Source: Candidatus Sumerlaeota bacterium
Lineage (GTDB): Bacteria; Sumerlaeota; Sumerlaeia; MWCT01; JAUWMI01
Length of the DNA stretch: 64,000 bases
Reading direction: 5' to 3'
NCBI GenBank assembly: GCA_030613245.1
Contig: JAUWMI010000001.1
Coordinates: forward strand, 124,001-188,000
In this document: positions 45,595 through 55,060 of the stretch, piece by piece
Numbering within the stretch: the stretch's first letter is position 1
Layout: each line of letters begins with the position of its first letter
Notes under the pieces: generated by a model
Databases searched by the model: none
Told to the model about the DNA's origin: nothing
Seen by the model: only the letters and a program-made list of their open reading frames with translations
Position numbers and translations under genes: made by a program

Positions 45595-47046
45595 GTGAAT
45601 TTTCGGATAGTTCTTCGGCTACTTGGCCTTCTTGTGTGTTTTATCGGCCTCACTATGGGCTTTGCCCTCTTCTGGAGTCTCTACTACCGCGATGGATCTA
45701 CACATGCCCTCCTGTTTTCTATCGGACTAACCATTGGCATTGGGGGACTGCTCTTTGGTCTCGGCAAGTTCCAGAAAGAAGAGATATTTCGTAAAGAGGC
45801 ATTGGCAGTGGTCGGCCTAAGCTGGCTGCTGGTTCCTGTTGTTGGAGCCCTCCCCTTCGTATTCTCCCACACTGTTCCCAGCTACATTGATGCGTATTTT
45901 GAGGCGATGTCCGGGTTCACTACTACGGGGTCGACAGTGCTGGTCAATATCGAGAGCGTGGCACCCGGCATTCTGTTCTGGCGCAGTTTTACCCAATGGC
46001 TCGGCGGTATGGGGATCATTGTTTTGTTTATTGCGGTACTCCCCTTTCTTGGCGTGGGGGGGCGTCGTCTATTCAGCTCGGAAGTTTCTGGACCAGTGTC
46101 TCAGGGATTAACTCCGCGGATTAAAGAAACTGCGCTCATCCTCTGGAAGATTTATATCTTGTTGTCGGTAATCCAGACGGTGGTGCTCGTGCTCTGTGGG
46201 ATGAATCTTTTCGATGCGCTGTGTCATACATTTGCCACAATGGCCACAGGTGGGTTTTCAACGAAGAATGCAAGTGTGGGGCACTTTGAAAGCCTACCGA
46301 TTGATCTTATTATGATAGTGTTCATGTTCTTGGCTGGGACGAACTTTGCTCTGCATTATCGGTTATTGAAAGGCGAGAGATTGAGCCATTTTCGCGATGC
46401 AGAGTGGAAAGCCTACGTGGGAGTTCTGCTCTTTTCCGTACTGTTCATCAGCGGGCACCTGTGGGTCCATCAGGTTTATGCCGGGATAGGGGAGGCGTTG
46501 CGCCACGGGGCCTTCCAGGTTGTTTCCATTATGACAACCACCGGGTTTACTACAGCGGATTTTAACGGTTGGCCTCCGGGGGCAAAGGGTTTGCTGGTTG
46601 TCTTAATGTTTATCGGTGCCTGCGCAGGGTCAACGGGAGGAGGAATGAAGGTCATTCGCATTTTGATGCTTCTCAAGATTGCCCGATTTCGCCTTGAGCA
46701 GATTTATAGCCCACGCACTATTCGAAAAATTCGTTTCGGTGGAGTAGTGGTGGAGGATGAGGTAATTCTGGCAACGCTGAGCTTCTTCTTTATTTTCATC
46801 CTGATTTTCATAATTGCGTCGCTTGTCATTTTGGCCATGGGCCTAGATTTGGTGACCGCGGTCAGCGCCGTGGCTGCCACATTGAATAATATTGGCCCAG
46901 GGCTGGAGAAAGTTGGTGCGATTGAGCATTATGCCCATTTCCCCGGAATTGGCAAGATGGTGTTGTCGCTATGTATGGTAATCGGTCGTCTGGAACTTTT
47001 CTCGATTCTTATCCTGTTCGTGCCGATGTTCTGGCAGCGAAAGTAG
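45595..47046 (+). CDS. trkH: Trk potassium uptake membrane subunit TrkH
   Basis: 483 residues starting at GTG 45595, with a purine-rich ribosome site. It has the repeated membrane-pore-membrane pattern of the family with selectivity-filter loops: EAMSGFTTTGSTVL, FATMATGGFSTKNAS, SIMTTTGFTTADFN and AATLNNIGPGLE. FIGACAGSTGGGMKVIR is another hallmark. It forms the pore for K+ uptake with TrkA from the adjacent gene. Confidence 0.96.
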   Translation: MNFRIVLRLLGLLVCFIGLTMGFALFWSLYYRDGSTHALLFSIGLTIGIGGLLFGLGKFQKEEIFRKEALAVVGLSWLLVPVVGALPFVFSHTVPSYIDAYFEAMSGFTTTGSTVLVNIESVAPGILFWRSFTQWLGGMGIIVLFIAVLPFLGVGGRRLFSSEVSGPVSQGLTPRIKETALILWKIYILLSVIQTVVLVLCGMNLFDALCHTFATMATGGFSTKNASVGHFESLPIDLIMIVFMFLAGTNFALHYRLLKGERLSHFRDAEWKAYVGVLLFSVLFISGHLWVHQVYAGIGEALRHGAFQVVSIMTTTGFTTADFNGWPPGAKGLLVVLMFIGACAGSTGGGMKVIRILMLLKIARFRLEQIYSPRTIRKIRFGGVVVEDEVILATLSFFFIFILIFIIASLVILAMGLDLVTAVSAVAATLNNIGPGLEKVGAIEHYAHFPGIGKMVLSLCMVIGRLELFSILILFVPMFWQRK

Positions 47047-47229
47047 ATGAGTGAGAGTGCAAGACTCCCCATGTATCGTCGAGTTGAGCCCAGGTGTTAA
47101 ATATGTGGCACGCGTGACAGCCACGTTCGTCAAATTATGATAGGGCTTGACTTTGCACGGGAATAGGCCTTAAAGTGGATTATTGAGTGGAGGGAGAGAC
47201 CCAGGGCGCGAAGGCGTTTTTATCCTCCC

Positions 47230-47257
47230 GTAGTAACAGCTCATAATCTGTCCCTCC
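47230..47257. repeat. Degenerate copy of the GTAGGGACA palindrome
   Basis: ATAATCTGTCCCTCC matches the right half of the palindromes at 28501 and 41339, while the left half (GTAGTAACAGCTC) has drifted. It lies between trkH and the next gene. Confidence 0.55.
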
Positions 47258-47282
47258 GTGATTTGACAGCCCATTTTCACAG

Positions 47283-47783
47283 GTGGTGTTGATCTTCATG
47301 TTCATTATTATCACCCCGATACTGGGTTGGAGCTGGCCTGCACTTGCGCCAATTATTGCAGCAGCAGCTGGGCTTCTGGGCTATAGCAAGCTGACTGGGG
47401 ATTCAGCGAAGGATTGGCTGCAGGGAAAGCTGAGCTGCGAACTTGAAAACCTGCGGAGCGTGGAGATTGCGATAAATGAGTTCCTGGCCGACGTTGTGGC
47501 CGAAGAGCTAGGACGCGAGGAACGCCTGGACTTCGAGAAAGAGGATTTCGTGCTCACGTTTCGCAAAGATGTTCGCGGTAAGTTCTTTATTGAAGTGACC
47601 GGCCCTCGGACTGCCACGCGCATGGAACTGAAGGCACGCGGCGAGGAATTTGCCCGGAACCTTATTCAGCAATTTGCCCACCACAAGATTGCTCGCGAGC
47701 TTGACAGGCGCGGTGTGCAGATTGTGGAAGAGGAAGTGACTGAAGAGGGCGATATTGTACTGCGCACACGGCGATGGGCGTAA
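47283..47783 (+). CDS. Conserved-looking protein of unknown function with N-terminal hydrophobic segment
   Basis: 166 residues from GTG 47283 (ATG 47298 is equally possible; AGGTGG precedes both). Residues 1-35 are hydrophobic (FIIITPILGW, APIIAAAAGLLGY) and could anchor the protein. The rest is a charged alpha+beta domain with FRKDVRGKFFIEVTGP in the middle and a C-terminal IVEEEVTEEGDIVLRTRRW. I do not recognise it. Codon composition matches its neighbours, and it precedes a TPR protein on the same strand. Confidence 0.6.
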   Translation: MVLIFMFIIITPILGWSWPALAPIIAAAAGLLGYSKLTGDSAKDWLQGKLSCELENLRSVEIAINEFLADVVAEELGREERLDFEKEDFVLTFRKDVRGKFFIEVTGPRTATRMELKARGEEFARNLIQQFAHHKIARELDRRGVQIVEEEVTEEGDIVLRTRRWA

Positions 47784-47908
47784 AGCAGTGCATGTCTCTG
47801 AATCTGGCCGATGTATTGAGAGAAGCGAGGTATGAGGTATATAGAAAAGCGCGGCTTGCGAGTTACCCGGACATTCAGAAAATCTGATTTTTCAATGGGA
47901 TCAGAATA

Positions 47909-48703
47909 GTGGGACGATTTTCACGACTAGAGCGCGGCAAAACCCGCAACGTGGTTGTCAAGCCAGAGCGCAAGGCCGAGGGCAAGGAGCGACCTACAAG
48001 CGAGGCCTATGATTTTCCGTATTATATTGCCCGGGCCGACGAGCAGTTCTTTAATGGGGAATATGAGAAGGCGTTGCGGCTTTACTCGCGGGCACTCCAG
48101 CTGGATAACTCGCAGAAATACCCCTGGGTTGGTCAGATATATTGTTTGCTGGAGATGAATCAACTAAAGGAGGCGGACTTGTGGGTGGCCCGCGCGTTGC
48201 AGCTCTTTCCTGAGGAACCGTCGCTTATTTCCCTGCGCGCGATTATTTATGCCCACAAAGGAATGATGCGGCGTGCCATCGGCACCTCAGACTATGCCTT
48301 GAGCAAAGGGTCGAGTATGTTTGCGTGGATTTCTCGGGGCGAAGTCTTGCTGATGGCTGACAACAAGAACGCCCATTTCTGCTTCGAAAAAGCGATGGAA
48401 ATGGCAGAATTCGACGACTGGAAGACTCCCATGCGCATCGGCATGGTATATTTTAAGCGCAAGGCCTACTCAAGCGCGCTGACCTATCTCCAGAAGGCCT
48501 GCGCTTCAAATATTAGAAATTTTTTCCTCTGGTACCACATGGGCCTTTGCCATCATAAGCTCGGATTTGGACAGAAGGCCATGGAGGAGCTCAAACTGGC
48601 GCTTGAACACAACCCAGATTTTCGCCCTGCCGAAAGAGCCCTGCATATGGTCAGTCGTACCCCTTTCTACAAGCGATTCTGGCGCCTTTTGACCCGTAAG
48701 TAA
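47909..48703 (+). CDS. Tetratricopeptide repeat protein
   Basis: 264 residues, GTG start at 47909 without a strong ribosome site. After a basic N-terminus the sequence from about 33 to 245 is built from six or so TPR helices pairs (YIARADEQFFNGEYEKALRL, WISRGEVLLMADN, MRIGMVYFKRKAYSSALTYL, WYHMGLCHHKLGFGQKAMEE). No signal peptide, so it is cytosolic and probably a protein-interaction scaffold. Partner unknown. Confidence 0.82.
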   Translation: MGRFSRLERGKTRNVVVKPERKAEGKERPTSEAYDFPYYIARADEQFFNGEYEKALRLYSRALQLDNSQKYPWVGQIYCLLEMNQLKEADLWVARALQLFPEEPSLISLRAIIYAHKGMMRRAIGTSDYALSKGSSMFAWISRGEVLLMADNKNAHFCFEKAMEMAEFDDWKTPMRIGMVYFKRKAYSSALTYLQKACASNIRNFFLWYHMGLCHHKLGFGQKAMEELKLALEHNPDFRPAERALHMVSRTPFYKRFWRLLTRK

Positions 48704-48803
48704 TATAGCATCAAACCTTTCTCGAATCTATTCCCATCCGTAAGCCGATTGCTGTTCCGAATATCCTGCAAGAAATCTAGGCGCCCTTAAGGATTGACGG
48801 AAA

Positions 48804-48836
48804 GCACATTTGTGTAACTATTTACTCAAAATGTGC
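48804..48836. promoter_or_regulatory. Inverted repeat, candidate enhancer (activator) site
   Basis: GCACATTT (48804-48811) and AAATGTGC (48829-48836) are perfect 8-bp arms with a 17-bp gap. The centre lies about 150 bp upstream of the -24/-12 promoter, the usual place for an NtrC-family activator. Confidence 0.5.
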
Positions 48837-48903
48837 AGAAACCTTCCCGAAAACCCCTTGAACCAGCCTGAACCTATTGCTGTTCATCACCTCCTTGAGC
48901 GTA

Positions 48904-48930
48904 AAGCCTTAAAAACCAGTGAAAAGGCTT
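48904..48930. promoter_or_regulatory. Second inverted repeat between enhancer and promoter
   Basis: AAGCCTT (48904-48910) and AAGGCTT (48924-48930), 13-bp gap, 43-69 bp upstream of the promoter. It could be a second activator site or only a hairpin. Confidence 0.35.
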
Positions 48931-48972
48931 AGAAATCAGGCAGTAATAATTTACGATCGGTGCTGATTGCTC

Positions 48973-48988
48973 TGGCACAGATTTTGCG
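48973..48988 (+). promoter_or_regulatory. Sigma-54 (-24/-12) promoter
   Basis: TGGCACAGATTTTGCG matches the TGGCAC-N5-TTGCW consensus at every fixed position with exact GG-N10-GC spacing. The expected transcription start is near 49000, about 32 bp before the GTG of the next gene. Confidence 0.82.
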
Positions 48989-49031
48989 CTTTTAATATTC
49001 GGTTCACATTAGAATCAGAAGGCTCATCATA

Positions 49032-51878
49032 GTGAGACAAGTTGAACATAGTCAAGTAGTGCGGCGGGCAATAGCATCTTTGGTGATAGCGTTGCTATTT
49101 ATTGGCCTGCAGGTGGCTCGTGCAACGACTTTCCAGGTGACGCCCGGGGAATTGCCGTATCCGACAATTAGTGCCGCGGTCGCTATGGCCAATAGCGATC
49201 CTGGCACTTCTCATACCATCATAATCCCTGCGGGTGAATACACGCCCGCGGATGGCGAAACCTTTCCGATTGATATTCGCACTACAGAGGTCACGTTCAT
49301 TGGGGCTGGCAGCGACAAGACGATTATTAATGCCGAAGGCATGGGTTCGATTTTCGTTTCACAGGGGCCACCTGCCTCGCCCTGCACGGCTATTTCTATC
49401 AGTGACATGACACTGGTTGGCGGCGTAGCGCCAGACGGTGGGGCCATTTACTTTTGCAACGTATCAGCCACGACAATTGCAAATTGTATCTTTTTCTTGA
49501 ACCGTGCATATGATGATGGTGGCGCGATTTTTCTGGAGGCGGATACAGCGCAAAATGTCACCATTGCTCAGACCACTATTATTGATAATTATGCGGGCGA
49601 CTCTGGGGGGGGTATTTATATTCAACGATGGGCAGGGGAGATAACCCAGTGCGACATTTCCAACAACTTAGCTGCGGGAACAGGAGGAGGCGGAATTTAT
49701 TGTGAGGATGCGTTGGATGGAAATATTTCGAATAGCGTGTTTGAAGACAACACGACGACGGGCCCCAAAAAGAATAATGGCTTTGGCGGTGGAATGTACG
49801 TTACCAGATCGGTATGTACCATCGAAGAGAACTGGATGTTTGACAATATCGCGGTAGCGGGTGGAGCCATCTACGCCAAGGTTAACGATGCGCTTTACTG
49901 TTATAATAACCTGATTGGGATTGAGTTGGCTCCAGGTTGCGCACCTCTGGATCGCGGGAACAGGGCGCTTGAAAATGGCGGTGGAGTCTACTTGTTCAAT
50001 AATGATGAGCAGACGATATTTGATGCGAATAATATCTCTTTCAACCAGGCGCCTGTGAATCCCGGGGCGCCGGTTGGGTCTGGCGGTGGAGCAGTTTGCG
50101 CCATTAAGAATGACGGCTCGTATTTTATAAACAATGTGATGACTTATAATAATTCAGGAAACTCGCTCGACCTTCAAGGAAGTGCATGTCTGATTGATAC
50201 TGCACAAACGGTGTTTCTTTACAACACCTTTGATAGCAATACTCCCTCTGGAGCTGGCCAGCAGACAGGAGTATTGCATCTGGTGGGCAACAGTGCCCCG
50301 GTGATTTCCAGCAACAATCTCACGAATCATGCCGATATATATGGGATTTATGAGGAGGATAAAAAGAGTAACCCGGCTGAGGTGCATAATAACAATTTTT
50401 ACAATACGCCATTGGTCTATTATGATTTTAAGACCGGGGTTCTGGATATTGCGGGTCTCAACGCATTAGCCGAAGGCAGCGGGAATATCAGCGGCGATCC
50501 CGCGTACGTGAGCAGTGGCACGGGTGACTATCATCTGCTCCCCGGATCGGCTTCCATTGCATCAGCTGAAGCTCACGCTCTGGTCCCCTATGACTTTGAC
50601 TCAGATTCGCGGCCCTTGCCCTCGGGGGCTGTTGCGCCGGATATTGGGGCAGACGAGATTGACGAAGCCAATCCACCACCTACACCAACTCCGACACCAA
50701 CGCCTTCACCGAGTCCAACGCCAACACCAACACCGACGCCAAGTCCAACGCCAACGCCTACGGGAACACCAACGGCGACACCGACTGCGACACCTTCACC
50801 GACGCCAACGCCGACTCCTACTGCTCCTCCAACAGCAACCCCAACACCAGTTATACCCGTCAAGCAGTATACGTTTGATACAGATGTTGAAGGCTGGACA
50901 TTCCTGGGGCTAAATGCTCCGCCGTACTTCTACCCGGCATCGTCCAGCTATACTGGTAGTCGGCTAGGCATCAGTTCAGCAAGTGATGCAACGCACCGTG
51001 TTGGGTTCTGGAACGGGCCCGCGGAGATTGCTTACGTGGCGAGTAATGTGTACAGGGCCACGTTCCTGGTCTCCTCCAGTCAAGCCACGGCTTCTCAGAA
51101 TCCGCAGTTCCGCATGCGATGGATCCAGGATCAATCTCTCGAGTCCGCATCGCACGTCGTGAACGCATCAGCTCCTTACACCAACTCATTGCCAACTGAT
51201 CCAACAACTAAAGAATACTCCTGCTACTTTGCGCCGATCTTGACTGGCAATATGGGTGTTGCCTTTGATATGCTTGATTTCAGCACATCGCAGTATGGGG
51301 CACACTATGTGGATCAGGTTACAGTGGAGAGGTTCCCGGATCCAGCAGTTGGCACAGCGGTAAAGACGTATACCTCTTCAACTGACTTTTCCAACTGGGG
51401 ATTCGTGACAAACGTTGGCTACGGTCCAGTCACGTCAGGCGGTGCTGGAACTGGCACGCTCTCCATTTCGTCTGGCTTGACTAACTCGAGCAATTTTGGA
51501 TGGTGGCAGTCTAGCGGGACAGCAAATAAGCTGACCTATGTGGCGGATAAGCTCTATCGGGCGTCATACACTCTGAGATGCGCGAGTGACGCGGCCCGAA
51601 ACGACATGCCACAGGTCAGACTGCGTTGCCAGAATGAAGATGGCCAGATGACGCAGACCATGGAGCTCAACAGCCAGACCGCTGTCGGCCCAGGCGCAAT
51701 GCCGACAGTCAGTGGTACTGACTACGACGTCTACTTCGAAACCCCAACTCTGCCCGGCTCACCAACGTCAGGACAGGATGGGTTCATCGTCGTGATTGAT
51801 ATGCTTGACTTCGACGCGGCGAAGGGTGGGACCATATACATGGACAGCGTTGCGATTGATTATGTCGAGATTCCTTGA
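49032..51878 (+). CDS. Sigma-54-driven secreted beta-helix protein with Thr-Pro linker and two C-terminal modules
   Basis: 948 residues; GTG 49032 opens a signal peptide ([17 protein letters not shown], cut after ARA). Residues about 31-545 are a parallel beta-helix of the polymorphic outer membrane/pectate-lyase-like kind, with [15 protein letters not shown] and GGGVYLFNN coils and a closing DIGADEID. A linker of alternating Thr-Pro and Ser-Pro (about 548-610; DNA 50674-50856) follows. Residues about 613-775 and 776-948 are two copies of the module also found in the 1412-aa protein and the peptidase: VGFW or FGWW, VYR or LYR, PQFRMR or PQVRLR, FDMLDF or IDMLDF, ending in VEIP. It is alone in its operon, followed by a terminator. 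Likely a surface protein made on demand under sigma-54 control. Confidence 0.92.
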   Translation: MRQVEHSQVVRRAIASLVIALLFIGLQVARATTFQVTPGELPYPTISAAVAMANSDPGTSHTIIIPAGEYTPADGETFPIDIRTTEVTFIGAGSDKTIINAEGMGSIFVSQGPPASPCTAISISDMTLVGGVAPDGGAIYFCNVSATTIANCIFFLNRAYDDGGAIFLEADTAQNVTIAQTTIIDNYAGDSGGGIYIQRWAGEITQCDISNNLAAGTGGGGIYCEDALDGNISNSVFEDNTTTGPKKNNGFGGGMYVTRSVCTIEENWMFDNIAVAGGAIYAKVNDALYCYNNLIGIELAPGCAPLDRGNRALENGGGVYLFNNDEQTIFDANNISFNQAPVNPGAPVGSGGGAVCAIKNDGSYFINNVMTYNNSGNSLDLQGSACLIDTAQTVFLYNTFDSNTPSGAGQQTGVLHLVGNSAPVISSNNLTNHADIYGIYEEDKKSNPAEVHNNNFYNTPLVYYDFKTGVLDIAGLNALAEGSGNISGDPAYVSSGTGDYHLLPGSASIASAEAHALVPYDFDSDSRPLPSGAVAPDIGADEIDEANPPPTPTPTPTPSPSPTPTPTPTPSPTPTPTGTPTATPTATPSPTPTPTPTAPPTATPTPVIPVKQYTFDTDVEGWTFLGLNAPPYFYPASSSYTGSRLGISSASDATHRVGFWNGPAEIAYVASNVYRATFLVSSSQATASQNPQFRMRWIQDQSLESASHVVNASAPYTNSLPTDPTTKEYSCYFAPILTGNMGVAFDMLDFSTSQYGAHYVDQVTVERFPDPAVGTAVKTYTSSTDFSNWGFVTNVGYGPVTSGGAGTGTLSISSGLTNSSNFGWWQSSGTANKLTYVADKLYRASYTLRCASDAARNDMPQVRLRCQNEDGQMTQTMELNSQTAVGPGAMPTVSGTDYDVYFETPTLPGSPTSGQDGFIVVIDMLDFDAAKGGTIYMDSVAIDYVEIP

Positions 51879-51924
51879 TGGATATTCTGCAATAATTGAG
51901 CGAGCCGCGGAATACCCAGCATAG

Positions 51925-51965
51925 GCAGGCAGAAGATACACGTCACGTCTTCTACCTGCTTTTTC
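51925..51965 (+). terminator. Rho-independent terminator
   Basis: GCAGG-AGAAGA pairs with TCTTCT-CCTGC (one mismatched base on each side), loop of 11 nt, then six T. It lies 47 bp after the stop of the beta-helix protein. Confidence 0.85.
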
Positions 51966-51974
51966 TATTTTTAG

Positions 51975-52133
51975 GCGATTGCTTTTTATCTCTTGCGCCC
52001 AGCGAACTGTATTGGTGAAGAGCTGTCCGTCTCATTCGACATACTCAACTTCTCACCAGATGATGCACCCAGTGGGAGGCTGATCCTCGAGCGAGCAATG
52101 ATCGAGGCTCTTTCACGTCGCGCAGCACCGTAA
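51975..52133 (+). pseudogene. Orphan 3' end of the C-terminal module (first)
   Basis: An open frame without start codon runs from 51975 to TAA at 52131. From about 52011 it reads GEELSVSFDILNFSPDD, then APSGRLILERAMIEAL. This matches the last 35-40 residues of the module in intact proteins, for example GLLSAFDMLNFDPTD then LSLDQVVIEML in the 1412-aa protein. No upstream part of the module is present; it begins abruptly just after the terminator. It looks like the remains of a deleted tandem paralog. Confidence 0.7.
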
Positions 52134-52157
52134 CCTTTCAGCGGAGAAAATTAGTAG

Positions 52158-52289
52158 CGATATCATCTTTTCAATCGCCCCATTGCCGCGTTTGATCTGA
52201 TGAATTTCACCCCCCAGGATAGCCCCTCGGCTACTGTAGCACTTGATTCCGTTTCAATTCAATCTCTCGATCTTCCCCCATTGCCCTAG
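52158..52289 (+). pseudogene. Orphan 3' end of the C-terminal module (second)
   Basis: In the same direction, from about 52185 to TAG at 52287-52289, the frame reads AAFDLMNFTPQDSPSATVAL, then DSVSIQSLDLPPLP and stop. It matches the end of the 1412-aa protein (AFDMLNFDPTDNPQVTLSL, DQVVIEMLDIPTMP) including the final Pro. A stop lies upstream at 52155, so only the tail survives. It is not a repeat of the first orphan: the two differ at about half of the positions. Confidence 0.75.
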
Positions 52290-52432
52290 CTGCAGAGGAA
52301 ACGTACCCCATCCTGGACATACCCGGCAGGCAGTCCGTTTCAGTTTGCGTGATCGTGGTAGTATGACGAGCAGGGCGATCTTGTCTTGTAATGGTGGGAA
52401 ACAGAATTGTCCGCTGCAGTCAAAGATGAGAC

Positions 52433-53737
52433 TCAAGACTGTTCTTCAACACGCAGGAGCAAGGGTTTCTCGTTGCAGATGTCGAGCCGGGCAATTTCGG
52501 CGAGAGCGGTCTGGAGTGAGGCTTCGCAGGCCGCGTGTGTAACGATGATCAGGGTGGCAAAATCCCCGGGTTTCAGCGTTTTCTGAATCATTGATGCGAT
52601 GCTGATATTTCTTGCTCCCAGGAGGGTGCTGAGTTTTGCCATCGTGCCCGGCTTGTCCAGCACTGAAAAGCGTAGGTAGTAAGGAGTCTCGAGATCGTTC
52701 ATAGGCTTCAGGTGCTTGACGCCAACAGGGATCGTTAGTGGATTCTCCCTTTCCAATCCTCCGTATTCGATGCCCGAAGCAATAACCATCAGGTCGCTGA
52801 TAATGGCGCTGGAGGTCGACCCGGGTCCTGCACCTTTGCCGTAAAACATCTGGATGCCCACGGGCTCGCCCTCAACCATGATCCCATTGAAGACGCCAGA
52901 TACTGCGGACAGAAGCGATGTTTTCGGAACCAGGGCAGGGTGAACACGCAGTTCCACGCGCTCATCGGGGTGTTTCCTGGCGATGCCAAGGAGTTTAATA
53001 CTATAGCCAAGTTCCGCAGCGTAAATGAAATCAGCTGGCATCAGGCTTGTGATACCTTCTACATATACGTCATTAAAACGCAGATCCTGGCCAAAGACGA
53101 GAGAGGCCAGGATAGTGATTTTGTGAGCTGTGTCTATCCCCTCAATGTCGAGCGTAGGGTCGGCCTCTGCGTATCCAAGGCGCTGTGCTTCAAGCAAGGC
53201 TTCATGAAAGGACTTGCCGTGCTCGGCCATGCTGGTCAGGATGAAATTGGCCGTGCCATTAATGATGCCGACAACGGCGCGGAATTGATTGGCCGCAAGG
53301 CCGCGGTGCAGCGAGCGAATGATAGGGATTCCCGCCCCTACGCTTGCCTCATACAGGAGCCCCACGCGTTGGTTTTTTGCCAGGGCGAGCAGTTCAGTGC
53401 CGTGTGCCGCAATGAGTGCCTTGTTGGCCGTAACGACGTGCTTGTGATTTCGTAGCGCCTTTTCGATATAGGTACGGGCTGGCTCAAGTCCTGGAATAAG
53501 CTCGATGACAACGTCAATGTTCGGATCTTCCAAAATACCGTCGGCGTTGGTCGTCAGGATGGCAGGGTCGTACTTGGCGTTACGCGGTGTCTTGATGTCG
53601 AGATCCGCAATGCGAGTGACCCGAAGAGGATGTGGCACCCGCTCGGTGATTGTATTGCGATTGACATTGAGCGCGTTAACCACGCCAGTGCCAATATTGC
53701 CGAAGCCAATTAGTCCGATAGAAATTTGTTTTCTCAT
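52433..53737 (-). CDS. hom: Homoserine dehydrogenase with ACT domain
   Basis: About 434 residues from ATG 53737 (MRKQISIGLIGFGNIGTGVV); longer in-frame starts add 14 residues and have no ribosome site. NADP-binding domain with GFGNIGTGVV, then TANKALIAAHG, YEASVGAGIPIIRSL, GIINGTANFILTSM, EADPTLDIEGIDTAHK with the catalytic Lys, and a C-terminal ACT domain (about 345-425) starting YYLRFSVLDKPGTMAKL, which usually gives feedback inhibition by threonine. It reduces aspartate semialdehyde to homoserine. It ends a row of minus-strand genes, 52 bp after the sugar kinase. Confidence 0.96.
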   Translation of the reverse strand: MRKQISIGLIGFGNIGTGVVNALNVNRNTITERVPHPLRVTRIADLDIKTPRNAKYDPAILTTNADGILEDPNIDVVIELIPGLEPARTYIEKALRNHKHVVTANKALIAAHGTELLALAKNQRVGLLYEASVGAGIPIIRSLHRGLAANQFRAVVGIINGTANFILTSMAEHGKSFHEALLEAQRLGYAEADPTLDIEGIDTAHKITILASLVFGQDLRFNDVYVEGITSLMPADFIYAAELGYSIKLLGIARKHPDERVELRVHPALVPKTSLLSAVSGVFNGIMVEGEPVGIQMFYGKGAGPGSTSSAIISDLMVIASGIEYGGLERENPLTIPVGVKHLKPMNDLETPYYLRFSVLDKPGTMAKLSTLLGARNISIASMIQKTLKPGDFATLIIVTHAACEASLQTALAEIARLDICNEKPLLLRVEEQS

Positions 53738-53789
53738 GACCGAAAGATCCTTCATTAGGAGACGTATGCAGTCGTCCACCCTGTTCAGA

Positions 53790-54707
53790 TTAGACGCAGA
53801 TTTTGCGGAAATGCGAGGCGGTCTTCAGGCCTTCACAGCGCCGCTGGATTACATCTGGAGTGAGCTTGACGAGTTTCTTAACGCTAAAGTCTTCTACAGT
53901 AAAAGAGGCCAGGGTGCTTCCGACGATCACGGCCTGGCGCAGCCGGATTTCAGTGGGCCGCTGCGAGCGAGCCAGCCACCCAATGAAGCCGCCAGCGAAG
54001 GTATCACCTGCACCCGTTGGGTCTTTGACATGCTCCAGAGGAAAGGCGGGAGCTGCGAAGAATGTATCATGGCCAAACATCAGGCAACCGTGTTCACCCT
54101 TCTTAATCACGACGCGGCGTGGGCCCATCTTGAGGAGCATTCTGGCGGCCTTCTGGAGATTTGTTGTGTCGCAAAGCTGGCGTGCTTCCGAATCATTGAG
54201 CAGTACAATGTCAACGCGCTTCAATACCTCGAGCAAGGCATCGCGTTTCCCTTCGATCCAAAATTTCATGGAGTCGCACAAAACCAATCGAGGTCGCTCA
54301 ACTTGATCCAGCACCTCCAGCTGCAATTCGGGATCAATGTTGGCAAGAAAGACTAAGGGGGTTTGGCGATAGTGCTGTGGTAAGGTGGGCCTGAAGTGTT
54401 CAAAGACATTCACGCACGTTGCCAATGTGTGCAGCTGGTTCATATCGTATTCATAGTGTCCAGCCCATTGGAAGGTCTTGGCATTACGCACAATCTGGAG
54501 TCCCTCAATGTCAATGCCGCGTTTTTTGAACAGCGACACGTAGCGCCGTGGGAAATCGTTTCCAACTATTCCAACCATGCGGACAGGAACGAAGAAGGAT
54601 GCTGCAATAGATGAATACGTAGCAGACCCGCCGAGTACGCCTTTTACCTCTCCAAATGGCGTCTTCACGCTGTCAAGAGCGATGGATCCAACGATGAGAA
54701 CGGTCAT
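53790..54707 (-). CDS. PfkB-family carbohydrate kinase
   Basis: 305 residues, normal. Ribokinase fold with GSIALDSVKTPFGEVKGVLGG at the substrate end, GIVGNDFPRRYVSLF, LLNDSEARQL and the ATP/anion-hole signature DPTGAGDTFAGGF with catalytic Asp. It most resembles the branch annotated as sugar or nucleoside kinases with the SIALD start; the substrate cannot be told. The start overlaps the lipoyl-protein stop by 4 bp, so the two are translationally coupled. Confidence 0.88.
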   Translation of the reverse strand: MTVLIVGSIALDSVKTPFGEVKGVLGGSATYSSIAASFFVPVRMVGIVGNDFPRRYVSLFKKRGIDIEGLQIVRNAKTFQWAGHYEYDMNQLHTLATCVNVFEHFRPTLPQHYRQTPLVFLANIDPELQLEVLDQVERPRLVLCDSMKFWIEGKRDALLEVLKRVDIVLLNDSEARQLCDTTNLQKAARMLLKMGPRRVVIKKGEHGCLMFGHDTFFAAPAFPLEHVKDPTGAGDTFAGGFIGWLARSQRPTEIRLRQAVIVGSTLASFTVEDFSVKKLVKLTPDVIQRRCEGLKTASHFRKICV

Positions 54708-54946
54708 GTCTGTTCCTCAATAATTGCCAGAAGTCCGCCAACTTCTACGGTATCACCTTCGTCGGCCACAATTTCTTTAATCATGCCGTTTACAGGGGAC
54801 GGAACGTTAAATACAGCCTTGTCAGTCGCCATCTCTACCAGGTCATCCCCTTCTTGTGCGCTATCGCCTTCTTCCAGATGCCAGAATTGTACGGTGGCCT
54901 TTGTTACTTCATCGCCAAGATTGGGAAGTCGAACTTCATAGGCCAT
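54704..54946 (-). CDS. Free-standing E2-type lipoyl-domain protein
   Basis: 80 residues, a single biotin/lipoyl-attachment domain: MAYEVRLPNLGDEVTKATV at the start, VEMATDKAVFNVPSPVNG with the lipoylated Lys in the centre and VEVGGLLAIIEE at the end. It looks like the N-terminal domain of a 2-oxoacid dehydrogenase E2, but the catalytic domain is missing and the gene ends cleanly with a new ribosome site and a 4-bp overlap to the next gene. ATG 54946 has GGAG at 7 nt. It follows lipA and lipB on the same strand, so it is very likely their substrate. Confidence 0.9.
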   Translation of the reverse strand: MAYEVRLPNLGDEVTKATVQFWHLEEGDSAQEGDDLVEMATDKAVFNVPSPVNGMIKEIVADEGDTVEVGGLLAIIEEQT

Positions 54947-55060
54947 GGAGATTCTCCTTCTGAGAGTACCATGATATTGCTGAGTACCATCGAAGTATTC
55001 TGTGTATCATTCAGGAAGTTCCTACGTGCAAGGAATTGTATATAAATGTCAGGCAATTTG

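Larger units (their letters stand above)
48704..49031. other. Regulatory region before the sigma-54-controlled gene
   Basis: No gene. It carries the inverted repeats at 48804-48836 and 48904-48930 and the -24/-12 promoter at 48973-48988, laid out as in an NtrC-type activated promoter. Confidence 0.6.

Noticed and set aside
47146-47162. Sigma-54-like GGGCTTGACTTTGCA before the unknown gene at 47283
   Set aside because: GG and GC spacing is right but the CAC of the -24 box is missing; too weak beside the site at 48973.
50588-50863. 91-codon minus-strand frame rich in Val and Gly
   Set aside because: It is the complement of the Thr-Pro linker repeat and has no independent support.
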